A DNA stretch of 64,000 nt from Azotobacter beijerinckii. Lineage in GTDB: Bacteria; Pseudomonadota; Gammaproteobacteria; Pseudomonadales; Pseudomonadaceae. The notes beneath the pieces are model-generated. The model worked only from the letters and a program-made list of their open reading frames with translations, was not told the origin of the DNA and did no database searches. This document shows positions 56,272 through 63,638 of the stretch, piece by piece (the stretch's first letter is position 1; the number at the start of each line of letters is the position of its first letter). A program made the position numbers and the translations under genes. The stretch covers positions 82,473 through 146,472 of the forward strand of contig NZ_FOFJ01000007.1 of NCBI RefSeq assembly GCF_900110885.1, in the 5' to 3' direction.

Positions 56272-57209
56272 TGGAAACCCGAGCTCATCACGTGCTAATC
56301 GGCCTGTTCACCGTCCTCGCGGTGCTCGCCGCCCTGCTCCTCGCCCTCTGGCTGGGCAAGTCCAGCCTGGACCGCGACTTCGACCACTACGAAGTGCTAT
56401 TCAACCACTCGGTGAGCGGCCTGGGGGTCGGCAGCCCGGTGGAGTACAGCGGCATCCGGGTCGGCGACGTGGAACAGCTCTGGCTCGACCCCCAGGACCC
56501 GCGCATGGCCCGCGCGAGCATCCGCCTCGACAGCGGCACGCCGATCAAGCGCGACACCCACGCCCGCCTGTTGCTGGCCAACATCACCGGTGCCCGCAGC
56601 ATCCAGCTGTTCGGCGGCACGCCGCAAAGCGCGCCGCTCAAGGGCGAGGACGGCCGGCTGCCGCTGATCGTCGCCGACCCCTCGCCGCTCAGCGCCCTGC
56701 TGGACGACGGCGGGGATCTGATGAGCGACGTCAACAACATCCTGAGCGGCGCCAGCCATGTCTTCTCGGCAGACAACATCACCCACTTCGGCCGCACCCT
56801 GGCCAATCTCGAGCAAGCCACCGGCGCGCTCGCCGAACAGCGCAGCGAACTCCGCCAGGCCATGCAGCAGCTCAACCAGCTCGGCCAGAAGACCGGCCTC
56901 CTGCTCGAGGAAGTCACCCGGCTGACGCGCAACGCCAACGGCCTGCTGGACGGCAGCGGCCGCCAGCTGCTGGCCAGCGCGCAGCGCTCGATGACCACCC
57001 TGGAGCGTACCAGCACACGCCTGGACCGACTGCTGGAGGACAACCACAAAGCCCTGGACGACGGCCTGAACGGCATCGCCGAGCTGGGCCCGGCGATCGG
57101 CGAGCTGCGCGCCACCCTCGGCGGCGTGCGCCGGGTCACCCGCCACCTCGAAGACAACCCTTCCGGCTTCTTCCTCGGCCGGGAGCAGATGCAGGAGTTC
57201 GCGCCGTGA
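56271..57209 (+). CDS. MCE/MlaD-domain protein
   Basis: A 312-residue protein anchored by one helix (residues 8-30). The MCE domain (about 40-120: YEVLFNHSVSGLGVGSPVEY, then SGIRVGDVEQLWLD) is followed by a long helical region with repeated Leu/Gln heptads (about 165-290). The latter could extend as a periplasmic tube, as in longer MCE proteins. It is the substrate-carrying part of the Mla-like system. It overlaps the following lipoprotein gene by 4 bp. Confidence 0.9.
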   Translation: METRAHHVLIGLFTVLAVLAALLLALWLGKSSLDRDFDHYEVLFNHSVSGLGVGSPVEYSGIRVGDVEQLWLDPQDPRMARASIRLDSGTPIKRDTHARLLLANITGARSIQLFGGTPQSAPLKGEDGRLPLIVADPSPLSALLDDGGDLMSDVNNILSGASHVFSADNITHFGRTLANLEQATGALAEQRSELRQAMQQLNQLGQKTGLLLEEVTRLTRNANGLLDGSGRQLLASAQRSMTTLERTSTRLDRLLEDNHKALDDGLNGIAELGPAIGELRATLGGVRRVTRHLEDNPSGFFLGREQMQEFAP

Positions 57210-57829
57210 ACCGTCAGCCCCTCCGCCCCCTCGCCCTTCTCCTCCTGCTGGGCAACCTGACGGCCTGCTCGGTGCTGCCCGAGGCCGAGCAGATCCATGT
57301 CTACCGCCTGCCGGGCTCGCCGCTCCAGGCTCAGGCCGCCACCGCCCGTCTCGACCAGGCGCTGTGCATCGCCACCCCCAAGGCCGACCGCATGCTCGGC
57401 AGCGCGCGCATCGCGGTGGTGCCGGAGGGCAACCGGATCAGCGGCTACCAGGGCGCCCGCTGGAGCGACGACGCCCCGACCCTGCTGCGCGACCGGCTGA
57501 TCGAGGCCTTCCGCGAGGACGGCCGGACGGCCTCGGTGAGCAGCGACGACAACCACTTGCATACCGACCTGGAACTGCTCGGCGACCTGCGCGCTTTCCA
57601 TGCCGAATACGTCGGCGGCAAGCCGCAGGTGCGGGTCAGCCTCGACGTCAGCCTGGTGCACAGCGCCAGCCAGCGCGTCCTCGCCAGCCGCCGCTTCGAG
57701 GTGCGCCAGAGCGCCGGGGACGAACGGCTCGACAGCGTGGTCGCCGCCTTCGGCGCGGCCGGCGACCAGTTGAGCCGGCAACTGGTGGACTGGACGCTGG
57801 CCCAGGGCGATCGCCTGGCCGGCCGTTGA
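57206..57829 (+). CDS. PqiC/YmbA-type ABC auxiliary lipoprotein
   Basis: A 207-residue lipoprotein of the ABC-transport auxiliary family. The signal ends in LTACS (Cys21), and the mature part has YRLPGSPL, ARIAVVPEGNRISGYQGARW and DRLIEAFREDGR typical of PqiC. It would sit on the inner face of the outer membrane as acceptor for lipids delivered by the MCE protein. Start is GTG overlapping the MCE stop. Confidence 0.85.
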   Translation: MNRQPLRPLALLLLLGNLTACSVLPEAEQIHVYRLPGSPLQAQAATARLDQALCIATPKADRMLGSARIAVVPEGNRISGYQGARWSDDAPTLLRDRLIEAFREDGRTASVSSDDNHLHTDLELLGDLRAFHAEYVGGKPQVRVSLDVSLVHSASQRVLASRRFEVRQSAGDERLDSVVAAFGAAGDQLSRQLVDWTLAQGDRLAGR

Positions 57830-57849
57830 CGCCGGGCCGGGACGCCCGC

Positions 57850-58008
57850 TCAGCGTCTGGCGATGATGTATACCGCATGGACGATACCCGGCAGGTAGCC
57901 GAGCAGGGTCAGCAGGATGTTCAGCCAGAAGGCGCCGGCGAAGCCGACCTGCAGGAACACGCCGAGCGGCGGCAGCAGGATGGCGATAAGGATGCGCAAC
58001 AGGTCCAT
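57850..58008 (-). CDS. YqaE/Pmp3 family small membrane protein
   Basis: A 52-residue protein made of two helices (residues 3-22 and 28-48), with the Pmp3 pattern IAILLPPLGVFLQVGFAG, then NILLTLLGYLPGIVHAVYII. Family members affect membrane potential and ion tolerance and are often stress-induced. AGGA lies 8 nt before the ATG. It is convergent with the lipoprotein gene. Confidence 0.9.
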   Translation of the reverse strand: MDLLRILIAILLPPLGVFLQVGFAGAFWLNILLTLLGYLPGIVHAVYIIARR

Positions 58009-58600
58009 GGAAGAGTCCTCCGTCAGGGCCCGGACGGGCCTTTCCTGAATCGACCCGCCCCACTCCCGGGGGTTCCGCCGGCGCTGGCCATACTTGCCCG
58101 GCGGTCGACGCAGGAGCTTCCAACTGCGGAGCCGGCTGGCCGCCGTCCAGCGCAACCTGCTGGAGCGCGCCCGCCGCCCTCGGCGACGCCTCCCCATCCT
58201 CCCGCTGGCGCACGCCTGGCCAATGCCGAACGCGCCAGCCTGTACAACAAGCTGCAGCAGCACGGACTCGGCAAACGCTGAATAGCCACGCTGTCCGGCA
58301 GAATGGACCGCCGGTGACGCCAGAAAACGGGACATGTCTTGCGGACAGGCCACCGCCAACGGACGGAAATCGCCAGTCCTCCGCACAATCACCGACAACT
58401 GCCGCCACCGACCTGCCGGCACGGGTCTCGCTACAGATCGAACAGGCCCAGCACAGAGCCGTCACGATTTGGCGTGAAGGTTGGGTCGCGGTCGGACCCA
58501 GCCTCTTTTTTCTCGCCTGCCTCCCACGGGCTTGCCCCGGCAGATGCCCAACCGCACCACCCCTCCTGCAGCACGGGAAGCGAGCTTCATTTCGAGCGGA
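58009..58600. other. Gene-poor stretch upstream of the Pmp3-like gene
   Basis: No convincing gene. The plus strand at 58212-58281 reads RLANAERASLYNKLQQHGLG and a stop, which looks like the C-terminus of a helical protein, but its upstream frame is low-complexity Pro/Ala/Arg. A shifted frame gives RLAAVQRNLLERARRP just before it. It could be a decayed small gene. The promoter of the Pmp3-like gene must lie at the left end. The right part (58290-58600) shows nothing recognisable. Confidence 0.4.
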
Positions 58601-58632
58601 CAAAAAAACGCCCCGGCATTCCTGGCGGGGCG
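58601..58632 (-). terminator. Rho-independent terminator of the aminotransferase gene
   Basis: On the minus strand CGCCCCG-N10-CGGGGCG is followed by TTTTTTT. It lies 26 bp past the aminotransferase stop. Confidence 0.88.
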
Positions 58633-58657
58633 GCTGCGATGTCGCAAGAGACGGTAT

Positions 58658-59812
58658 TCAGTTTCGGCCGGAGATCCGGCCCAGCGCACGCGTCAGGCGC
58701 TTGAGCATTTCGTCGATGTTGCCGTGGCTGACCGTCAGCGCCGGGGAAAAGCCCAGACAGTGCGCTTGTGGCGCATCGATCAGCAGGCGCTCCTTCAGCG
58801 CCGCCTCCACCACCGCCGGTGCCGACAGGCCGACCAGCGGCAGACCGAGCAACAGGCCATGACCGCGCAACGGCCCGTGTCCATGCCGACGGGCCAGTTG
58901 CGCCAGCCCCTCGCTCAAGTGCTCGCCGACCGCGCGAACATGCTCGAGAAAACCCGGCTCCAGCACCGCGTCGAGCACTGCCAGACCGGCACCGGTCGCC
59001 AGCGAGTTGCTGTGGCAACTGCCGATCAGATCGCCCGGCTCGAAACAGCAGGCGTTGCCGCGGGCCAGCAGGGCTGCCAGGGGCACACCGCCGCCCAGTC
59101 CCTTGCCGAGCGTGACCACATCGGCGCGTACGCCATACAGCTCCTCGGCCAGCAGGGCGCCGCAGCGCCCGATCCCGGTCTGCAGCTCGTCGAGAATCAG
59201 CAGCAGGCCACGCTCCCGGCACAACCGGGCGACACCCTGCAGGTATTCCAGGGTCGCCGGGATGGCTCCCGCTTCCCCCAGCAGCGGCTCCAGCATCACC
59301 GCCACGGTCTGCTCGTCGAGCGCGGCCGCCAGCGCCCCCAGATCGTTGAAGGGCACACTGGCGAAGCCCGCCGCTCCGGCCTCGCTCCCGGGCCGCGCGG
59401 ACGCCTTGCCCGGGGAACCGTTGAACGCGGTGACGATGCGCCCGGCACCGCCACGGTGCAGCTGTCCCCACTTGCGCGCCAGCCTGATCGCCACCTCGTT
59501 GGCCTCGGCACCACTACTCAAGAAGTACGCCTGATCGCTATCGGTGGCATGGCACAAACGCGTAGCCAGCTTGAGCATGCCGAGGTTGTAGTACCCCGCT
59601 CCCAGGTTGATCAGGTTTTCCACCTGACGCCGCAGGGCGCTCACCAGCACGCTCGGACTGTGCCCCAGACTGTTCACCGCCCCTCCCTGGTTGAAGTCGA
59701 GGTAGGCATCGCCCTCGGCATCCCACAGCCACGAGCCCTGGCCGCGCACGAACAATTGCGGCGGACGCTCCACGGTGCGCATCACCCGCATGCGGGCCAA
59801 GGCATCGCGCAT
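58658..59812 (-). CDS. Class III PLP-dependent aminotransferase
   Basis: A 384-residue fold-type I aminotransferase of the acetylornithine/GABA aminotransferase class. Motifs: SSGAEANEVAIRLAR (PLP phosphate site), DELQTGIGRCG (PLP-nitrogen Asp) and TLGKGLGGGVPLAALLA (Schiff-base Lys). The usual FHGRT-type loop is shortened to FNGSPGKAS, so the substrate may differ from ArgD. The ATG at 59812 has GAGGA 7 nt upstream; one at 59842 has none. It diverges from a LysR gene that probably regulates it. Confidence 0.82.
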   Translation of the reverse strand: MRDALARMRVMRTVERPPQLFVRGQGSWLWDAEGDAYLDFNQGGAVNSLGHSPSVLVSALRRQVENLINLGAGYYNLGMLKLATRLCHATDSDQAYFLSSGAEANEVAIRLARKWGQLHRGGAGRIVTAFNGSPGKASARPGSEAGAAGFASVPFNDLGALAAALDEQTVAVMLEPLLGEAGAIPATLEYLQGVARLCRERGLLLILDELQTGIGRCGALLAEELYGVRADVVTLGKGLGGGVPLAALLARGNACCFEPGDLIGSCHSNSLATGAGLAVLDAVLEPGFLEHVRAVGEHLSEGLAQLARRHGHGPLRGHGLLLGLPLVGLSAPAVVEAALKERLLIDAPQAHCLGFSPALTVSHGNIDEMLKRLTRALGRISGRN

Positions 59813-60075
59813 CGTACGTTCCTCGCGGTAGCAGTCGTTCATCGGCAACGGCCCGAGTAGCGAAGTCTTGAGCGAATACTCCGGTAATCGGCGATGCCGG
59901 TCAGCCCATCGCCATTTTCTTCGGATTTACCTATGAACAATCCTGATACTGCCGCCTGGCACATCTTGCAATCTGGCCTCTACAGCGCTGTAAGCATGAT
60001 CAATGGGCGCTAGACTAGGGAGTCCCGACACTCAGGGCTATTTCGATTTTCCAGATTTATTCATAAGGAAAAATT

Positions 60076-60975
60076 ATGGACTTTCGTCAGCTACGCTATT
60101 TCGTCGCACTTTACGAGGAAGGTCACGTCGGACGTGCCGCGGAACGTCTGAGCCTGTCGCAACCGGCGCTCTCGCAACAGATCCGCCACCTGGAGGCGGA
60201 CCTCGACGTCAGCCTGTTCCAACGCACCGGCAAGCGCCTGCTGCCGACCCTGGCCGCACAGACCCTGTACAGCCATGCGGTGCCGCTGCTGGAAGGCCTA
60301 GGGCGCGCCCGCGATGCGCTGCGCGCCTTTCGCGGCCAGGCTGCGCGCAGCCTGGCGGTCGGCGTACTGCAGACGGTCAGCGCCAGCCTGGTGCCGCTGC
60401 TGCTGGAGCGCCTGCGCCAAGCGCAGCCACACCTGGTGGTACAGCTCTACGAACTGTCCGGCATCGATATCGAACGGCGCCTGCTGACCGGTACCCTGGA
60501 TATCGGTATCGGCTTCCTGCCGCCGCGCCAGCCCGGGCTGCACAGCCTGCCGCTGTACGAGGACGAACTGCAGCTGGTGATTCCGGAGAACCATCCGCTG
60601 AAGGATTTCAAGAAGGTTTCCCTGGCCCAGGCGGCGGAGCTGCCGATGCTGCTGCTCGGCGAGGAGTTCCGCGTGCGACAGATCTGGCAGGAACAGCTCG
60701 GCATGCTCGGCCGGCGCCCACAGGTGCAGGCCGAACTGAATCACATGAACAGCATTCTCGACAGCCTGCCGCAGACACCCCTGGCCACAGTGCTGCCAGG
60801 CTGCTCGCGACCGCCGCACAGCCACCCGGATCTGTTGTGGAAACCGCTCAGCGAGCCGCGCATCCCGCTGAAGGTGGGACTGGTCTATCGCGATGCACAG
60901 CGCCAGCAGGGCATGCTGGATCTACTGCGCTCGCTGCTGGAAGGGATGCCCGGCCTCCACGAAGCCCATGGCTGA
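60076..60975 (+). CDS. LysR-family transcriptional regulator (CynR/BenM-like)
   Basis: A 299-residue LysR regulator. The winged helix lies at residues 1-60 (MDFRQLRYFVALYEEGHVGR, LSLSQPALSQQIRHLE). The effector domain begins near residue 90 and contains a hydrophobic ligand-site strand, ELSGIDIERRLLTGTLDIGI. AAGGAA 6 nt before the ATG fixes the start. The divergent arrangement with the aminotransferase suggests classic LysR control from the shared 263-bp region. Inducer unknown. Confidence 0.88.
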   Translation: MDFRQLRYFVALYEEGHVGRAAERLSLSQPALSQQIRHLEADLDVSLFQRTGKRLLPTLAAQTLYSHAVPLLEGLGRARDALRAFRGQAARSLAVGVLQTVSASLVPLLLERLRQAQPHLVVQLYELSGIDIERRLLTGTLDIGIGFLPPRQPGLHSLPLYEDELQLVIPENHPLKDFKKVSLAQAAELPMLLLGEEFRVRQIWQEQLGMLGRRPQVQAELNHMNSILDSLPQTPLATVLPGCSRPPHSHPDLLWKPLSEPRIPLKVGLVYRDAQRQQGMLDLLRSLLEGMPGLHEAHG

Positions 60976-61004
60976 ACGCAGGAGTGTGCCCTTTTCGGAC
61001 GGAC

Positions 61005-61031
61005 AAAAAAGAAAACCCCGCAAAGCGGGGT
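61005..61031 (-). terminator. Rho-independent terminator of the CsrB-like RNA
   Basis: On the minus strand ACCCCGC-TTT-GCGGGGT is followed by TTTCTTTTTT. On the plus strand the same hairpin lacks a good T run, so it belongs to the minus-strand RNA and only incidentally follows the LysR gene. Confidence 0.9.
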
Positions 61032-61345
61032 CTTGCAGACTGATTCTGACATCCGTGACTATCCGCCATCCTGGCAGATCATCCCTGAACCATCCTTGAG
61101 TTGCGTGGCGCATCCTGCGCGCATCATCCGTGACTGTCGCCGTCCTGGCGATCATCCTTGAACTCCCCGACGCATCCTGCGCCAACCTTCCCTGGGCACC
61201 CGCCATCCTGGCGAAATCCTCGACGACATCCTTGCCGTTCGATGCGCTTCCTGCGCGACTTCCCTATCCCCTGCCATCCTGCGCAGTGCTTCTGCGAGCG
61301 ACGCCGTCCGTGTTTTTCAGTGCGCTTCCTGCGCGACGTCCTTGA
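61005..61345 (-). ncRNA. CsrB/Rsm-family RNA with 22 GGA motifs (RsmA/CsrA decoy)
   Basis: The minus strand from about 61345 to 61005 contains 22 GGA triplets, mostly as CAGGA, AAGGA or ACGGA. Many sit in the loops of small hairpins such as CGCCAGGATGGCG, GCGCAGGATGCGC and GCGCAGGAAGCGC, spaced about 30-45 nt apart. A -10-like TATTCT (61356-61351), a GacA box further upstream and a terminator define the unit at about 340 nt. That is the design of CsrB/RsmB RNAs, which titrate CsrA/RsmA. The first 50 nt (TCAAGGACGTCGCGCAGGAA) also look like RsmY as I recall it. No coding frame explains the region. Confidence 0.85.
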
Positions 61346-61400
61346 GCAATAGAATAGGCATGCCCCCGTTGGGTAAACAGTCGTGATCACCATCACGCCA

Positions 61401-61418
61401 TGTAAGCCTTCGCCTACA
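61401..61418 (-). promoter_or_regulatory. GacA-box upstream activating sequence
   Basis: On the minus strand TGTAGG-CGAAGG-CTTACA matches the GacA box TGTAAG-N6-CTTACA with one mismatch. Its centre is about 65 bp upstream of the predicted start of the GGA-rich RNA, close to the spacing seen at rsmX/Y/Z promoters. Confidence 0.8.
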
Positions 61419-61421
61419 CAC

Positions 61422-61445
61422 CTCACCGGACTGTCGTCCGGTGAG
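61422..61445. repeat. Perfect 10-bp inverted repeat beside the GacA box
   Basis: CTCACCGGAC-TGTC-GTCCGGTGAG lies 3 bp from the GacA box. It may be a second regulator site for the RNA promoter or a hairpin; no T run follows. Confidence 0.6.
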
Positions 61446-61743
61446 TCTCGCCCCAACCCGGGGGAAACCTGGCGCACCGGATGCCTGCAACCTGACAACA
61501 GGTTTCGGGGCCCGATACAGGCAGGCTGGGGACGCCCCTCTTCTGTTCCTCCAAGCGGCTTTCCGGACTTCGGCCCGGCCGGCCGCAGGCCGGAAAACGC
61601 CAAGCGCCCTCCTCCCCCGATACCGCCGACGCGCCACCCAGCCTTCTCGCTCGCCGCACAGCCAGCGGGCAAGGACAGCGCCTCAGGCACGGCAGCAGTG
61701 CAACGGCAGGGTAGAATGCCGCCCTCCCTGCCTGGAGCCGCGC
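61446..61743. other. Non-coding leader region of trmL
   Basis: About 300 bp without a supported gene. It must contain the trmL promoter, but no clear -35/-10 pair was found. Several short GC-rich palindromes (for example GGCCGGCCGCAGGCCGG near 61577-61593) are present. Confidence 0.4.
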
Positions 61744-62205
61744 ATGTTTCACGTTATCCTCTTCCAACCGGAAATTCCACCGAACACCGGCAACATCATC
61801 AGACTCTGCGCCAATACCGGCTGCAGCCTGCACCTGATCGACCCGCTGGGCTTCGAGCTGGACGACAAGCGCCTGCGCCGTGCCGGCCTGGACTACCACG
61901 AGTACGCCACTCTCAAGCGCCATGCCGACCTGCCCGCCTGCCTGGAAAGCCTCGGCCAACCGCGCGTATTCGCCTTCACCACCAAGGGTTCGCAGCCCTA
62001 TCACAGCGTGAGCTACCGCCGCGGCGATGCCTTCCTATTCGGCCCGGAGAGCCGCGGCCTACCCCAGGAAATCCGCGACACCCTGCCGGCGGAACAGCGT
62101 CTGCGCCTGCCAATGCGCCCCGACTGTCGCAGCCTGAACCTGTCGAACACGGTGGCGGTGGCGGTCTACGAGGCCTGGCGTCAGCTCGACTTCGCAATGG
62201 AGTGA
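61744..62205 (+). CDS. trmL: tRNA (cytidine/uridine-2'-O)-methyltransferase TrmL
   Basis: A 153-residue SPOUT-class methyltransferase that 2'-O-methylates wobble position 34 of tRNA-Leu isoacceptors. Signature segments: FQPEIPPNTGNIIRLCANTG (residues 8-27), FLFGPESRGLP and LPMRPDCRSLNLSNTVAVAV, which form the knotted SAM-binding site. Standard length. It converges with secB over a strong terminator. Confidence 0.94.
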   Translation: MFHVILFQPEIPPNTGNIIRLCANTGCSLHLIDPLGFELDDKRLRRAGLDYHEYATLKRHADLPACLESLGQPRVFAFTTKGSQPYHSVSYRRGDAFLFGPESRGLPQEIRDTLPAEQRLRLPMRPDCRSLNLSNTVAVAVYEAWRQLDFAME

Positions 62206-62212
62206 GCGGACA

Positions 62213-62242
62213 CAAAAAAAGCGCCCCGCAGGGCGCTTTCTT
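62213..62242. terminator. Bidirectional terminator between trmL and secB
   Basis: AAAGCGCCC-CGCA-GGGCGCTTT is flanked by an A run on the left and CTTT on the right. It serves both convergent genes. Confidence 0.88.
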
Positions 62243-62258
62243 CGGCAGGCCTTCGGCC

Positions 62259-62750
62259 TTACTGCACCGTGGTCGGTGCTTGGCCTTCGGCCTGCAGCCG
62301 CGCCAGCTCCTGGGCGTAGAGCACGTCGAAGTTCACCGGTGCCAGCATCAGGGCCGGGAAGGAACCGCGCACGACCAGGTTGTCCAGCGCCTCGCGGGCA
62401 TAGGGGAAGAGCAGGCTCGGGCAGAAGGCGCCCAGGGTGTGCCCCATGGCATCGGCATCCAGCCCCTTGATCAGGAAGATGCCGGCCTGCTGCACTTCGG
62501 CGATGAAGGCCACTTCCTCGCCGGTCTTCACCGTGACCGAGAGGGTCAGCACCACTTCGTAGAAGTCGCCGCCGTTCAGCGGCTTCTGCTTGGTATTCAG
62601 GTCCAGCTGGACGCTCGGCTTCCAGTCCTGGCGGAAGATCTCCGGGGCCTTCGGGGCCTCGAAGGAGAGGTCGCGCACGTAGATGCGCTGCAGGGAAAAC
62701 TGGGCGTTCTGGCCGTCTTGCGCGGCGCCGTTGCTAGCTTGTTCAGTCAT
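62259..62750 (-). CDS. secB: Protein-export chaperone SecB
   Basis: A 163-residue cytoplasmic chaperone that keeps preproteins unfolded and hands them to SecA. Conserved segments: [19 protein letters not shown] (residues 18-36), [20 protein letters not shown] and [20 protein letters not shown]. The ATG at 62750 gives [10 protein letters not shown]. It lies 26 bp after grxC on the same strand, the usual grxC-secB pairing. Confidence 0.96.
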   Translation of the reverse strand: MTEQASNGAAQDGQNAQFSLQRIYVRDLSFEAPKAPEIFRQDWKPSVQLDLNTKQKPLNGGDFYEVVLTLSVTVKTGEEVAFIAEVQQAGIFLIKGLDADAMGHTLGAFCPSLLFPYAREALDNLVVRGSFPALMLAPVNFDVLYAQELARLQAEGQAPTTVQ

Positions 62751-62776
62751 GGCAGAGCCTTGTTCGATTTGCGGAT

Positions 62777-63034
62777 TCAATCCTTGAGCAGCGCGTCCAG
62801 ACGACCCGCGCGCTCCAGGGCATGGAGATCGTCACACCCACCCACATGGGTATCGCCGATCCAGATTTGCGGCACCGTGGTACCTCCAGCCGCCTTGCGG
62901 ATCATTTCCGCATGCAGCTCCGGCCGGCCGTCGATGCCGATTTCCTGATAGGAAACACCCTTCCTCTCCAGCAACTGCTTGGCGCGAATGCAGTAGCTGC
63001 AGGTACGCCTGGTGTAAATGACGACGTGCGGCAT
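62777..63034 (-). CDS. grxC: Glutaredoxin 3
   Basis: An 85-residue glutaredoxin. The active site is Cys12-Ser-Tyr-Cys15 ([12 protein letters not shown]) in place of the commoner CPYC. The glutathione-binding segment is [20 protein letters not shown]. It reduces protein and glutathione mixed disulfides. It lies between the rhodanese-like gene and secB, likely in one transcript. Confidence 0.94.
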   Translation of the reverse strand: MPHVVIYTRRTCSYCIRAKQLLERKGVSYQEIGIDGRPELHAEMIRKAAGGTTVPQIWIGDTHVGGCDDLHALERAGRLDALLKD

Positions 63035-63044
63035 GGCGCTTCCC

Positions 63045-63458
63045 TCACTTCACCACGGGCAGGTTGTCCCCGCGCCAGGTGCCCATGCCGCCGCTCAGCC
63101 TGGCCACGCTGAAACCGGCCTTCTGCAGGTCGCGGCAGACGGTGCCGGCATGCTGGCCCATGGCATCGACCACGATGAGGGTCTTGGCCCGGAACTTTTC
63201 CAGCTCGGCCATGCGGCCGGCCAGCTTGTCGTAGGGAATGTTGAAGGCGCCGACGATATGTCCGGTGGAGAACTCCTTGTGGGCACGCACATCCAGCACC
63301 ATGCCCTGCTCGCCGTTGAGCAGCGAGGTCAGTTCGCCACTGCTGAGGCTACGACCGCCGCGGCGCAGTTCGGTCACCAGCAGCAGGGCCAGCAGGACGA
63401 CCAACAGGCCGACGAGGAAGTAGTGGTGGGCGGCGAATTCAATCAGCTTGGGGACCAT
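63045..63458 (-). CDS. Membrane-anchored rhodanese-like protein (YibN type)
   Basis: A 137-residue protein with one N-terminal helix (about residues 12-33) and a rhodanese domain (VLDVRAHKEFSTGHIVGAFN, GGMGTWRGDNLP). The active-site loop reads VVDAMGQHAGTVC: the catalytic Cys that should follow the VV strand is Asp/Ala-Met, so sulfur transfer is doubtful. E. coli YibN, in the same grxC-secB setting, also lacks it. A role near the Sec machinery is possible. The ATG at 63458 is preferred to a longer frame. Confidence 0.85.
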   Translation of the reverse strand: MVPKLIEFAAHHYFLVGLLVVLLALLLVTELRRGGRSLSSGELTSLLNGEQGMVLDVRAHKEFSTGHIVGAFNIPYDKLAGRMAELEKFRAKTLIVVDAMGQHAGTVCRDLQKAGFSVARLSGGMGTWRGDNLPVVK

Positions 63459-63638
63459 CGAGAAGTTCCAGAGCGGTAAAATCCCGGCAGTATACACAGC
63501 CCCCCAGGCCGGCTGAACCCGCCGACGCCGCGGCAGTCAATGGCTATGACGCTGCGCCCCGCGAGGCAGTAGACTGTCGCCCCTGCACGCCCAGACCTGC
63601 CGGGCGCCCCACATCACCGCATCATCAGAGTCGGAACC

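Noticed and set aside
61012..61034. Hairpin after the LysR gene as the LysR terminator
   Set aside because: The T run is on the minus strand (TTTCTTTTTT); the plus strand has only TCTTG. It therefore ends the minus-strand RNA.
61048..61345. Repeated CATCCTGGC/CATCCTGCGC units resembling a degenerate CRISPR or tandem-repeat array
   Set aside because: Units are only 9-13 nt with irregular spacing and no unique spacers of constant length. Read on the minus strand they are GGA-loop hairpins with a promoter and terminator, which a Csr/Rsm RNA explains better.
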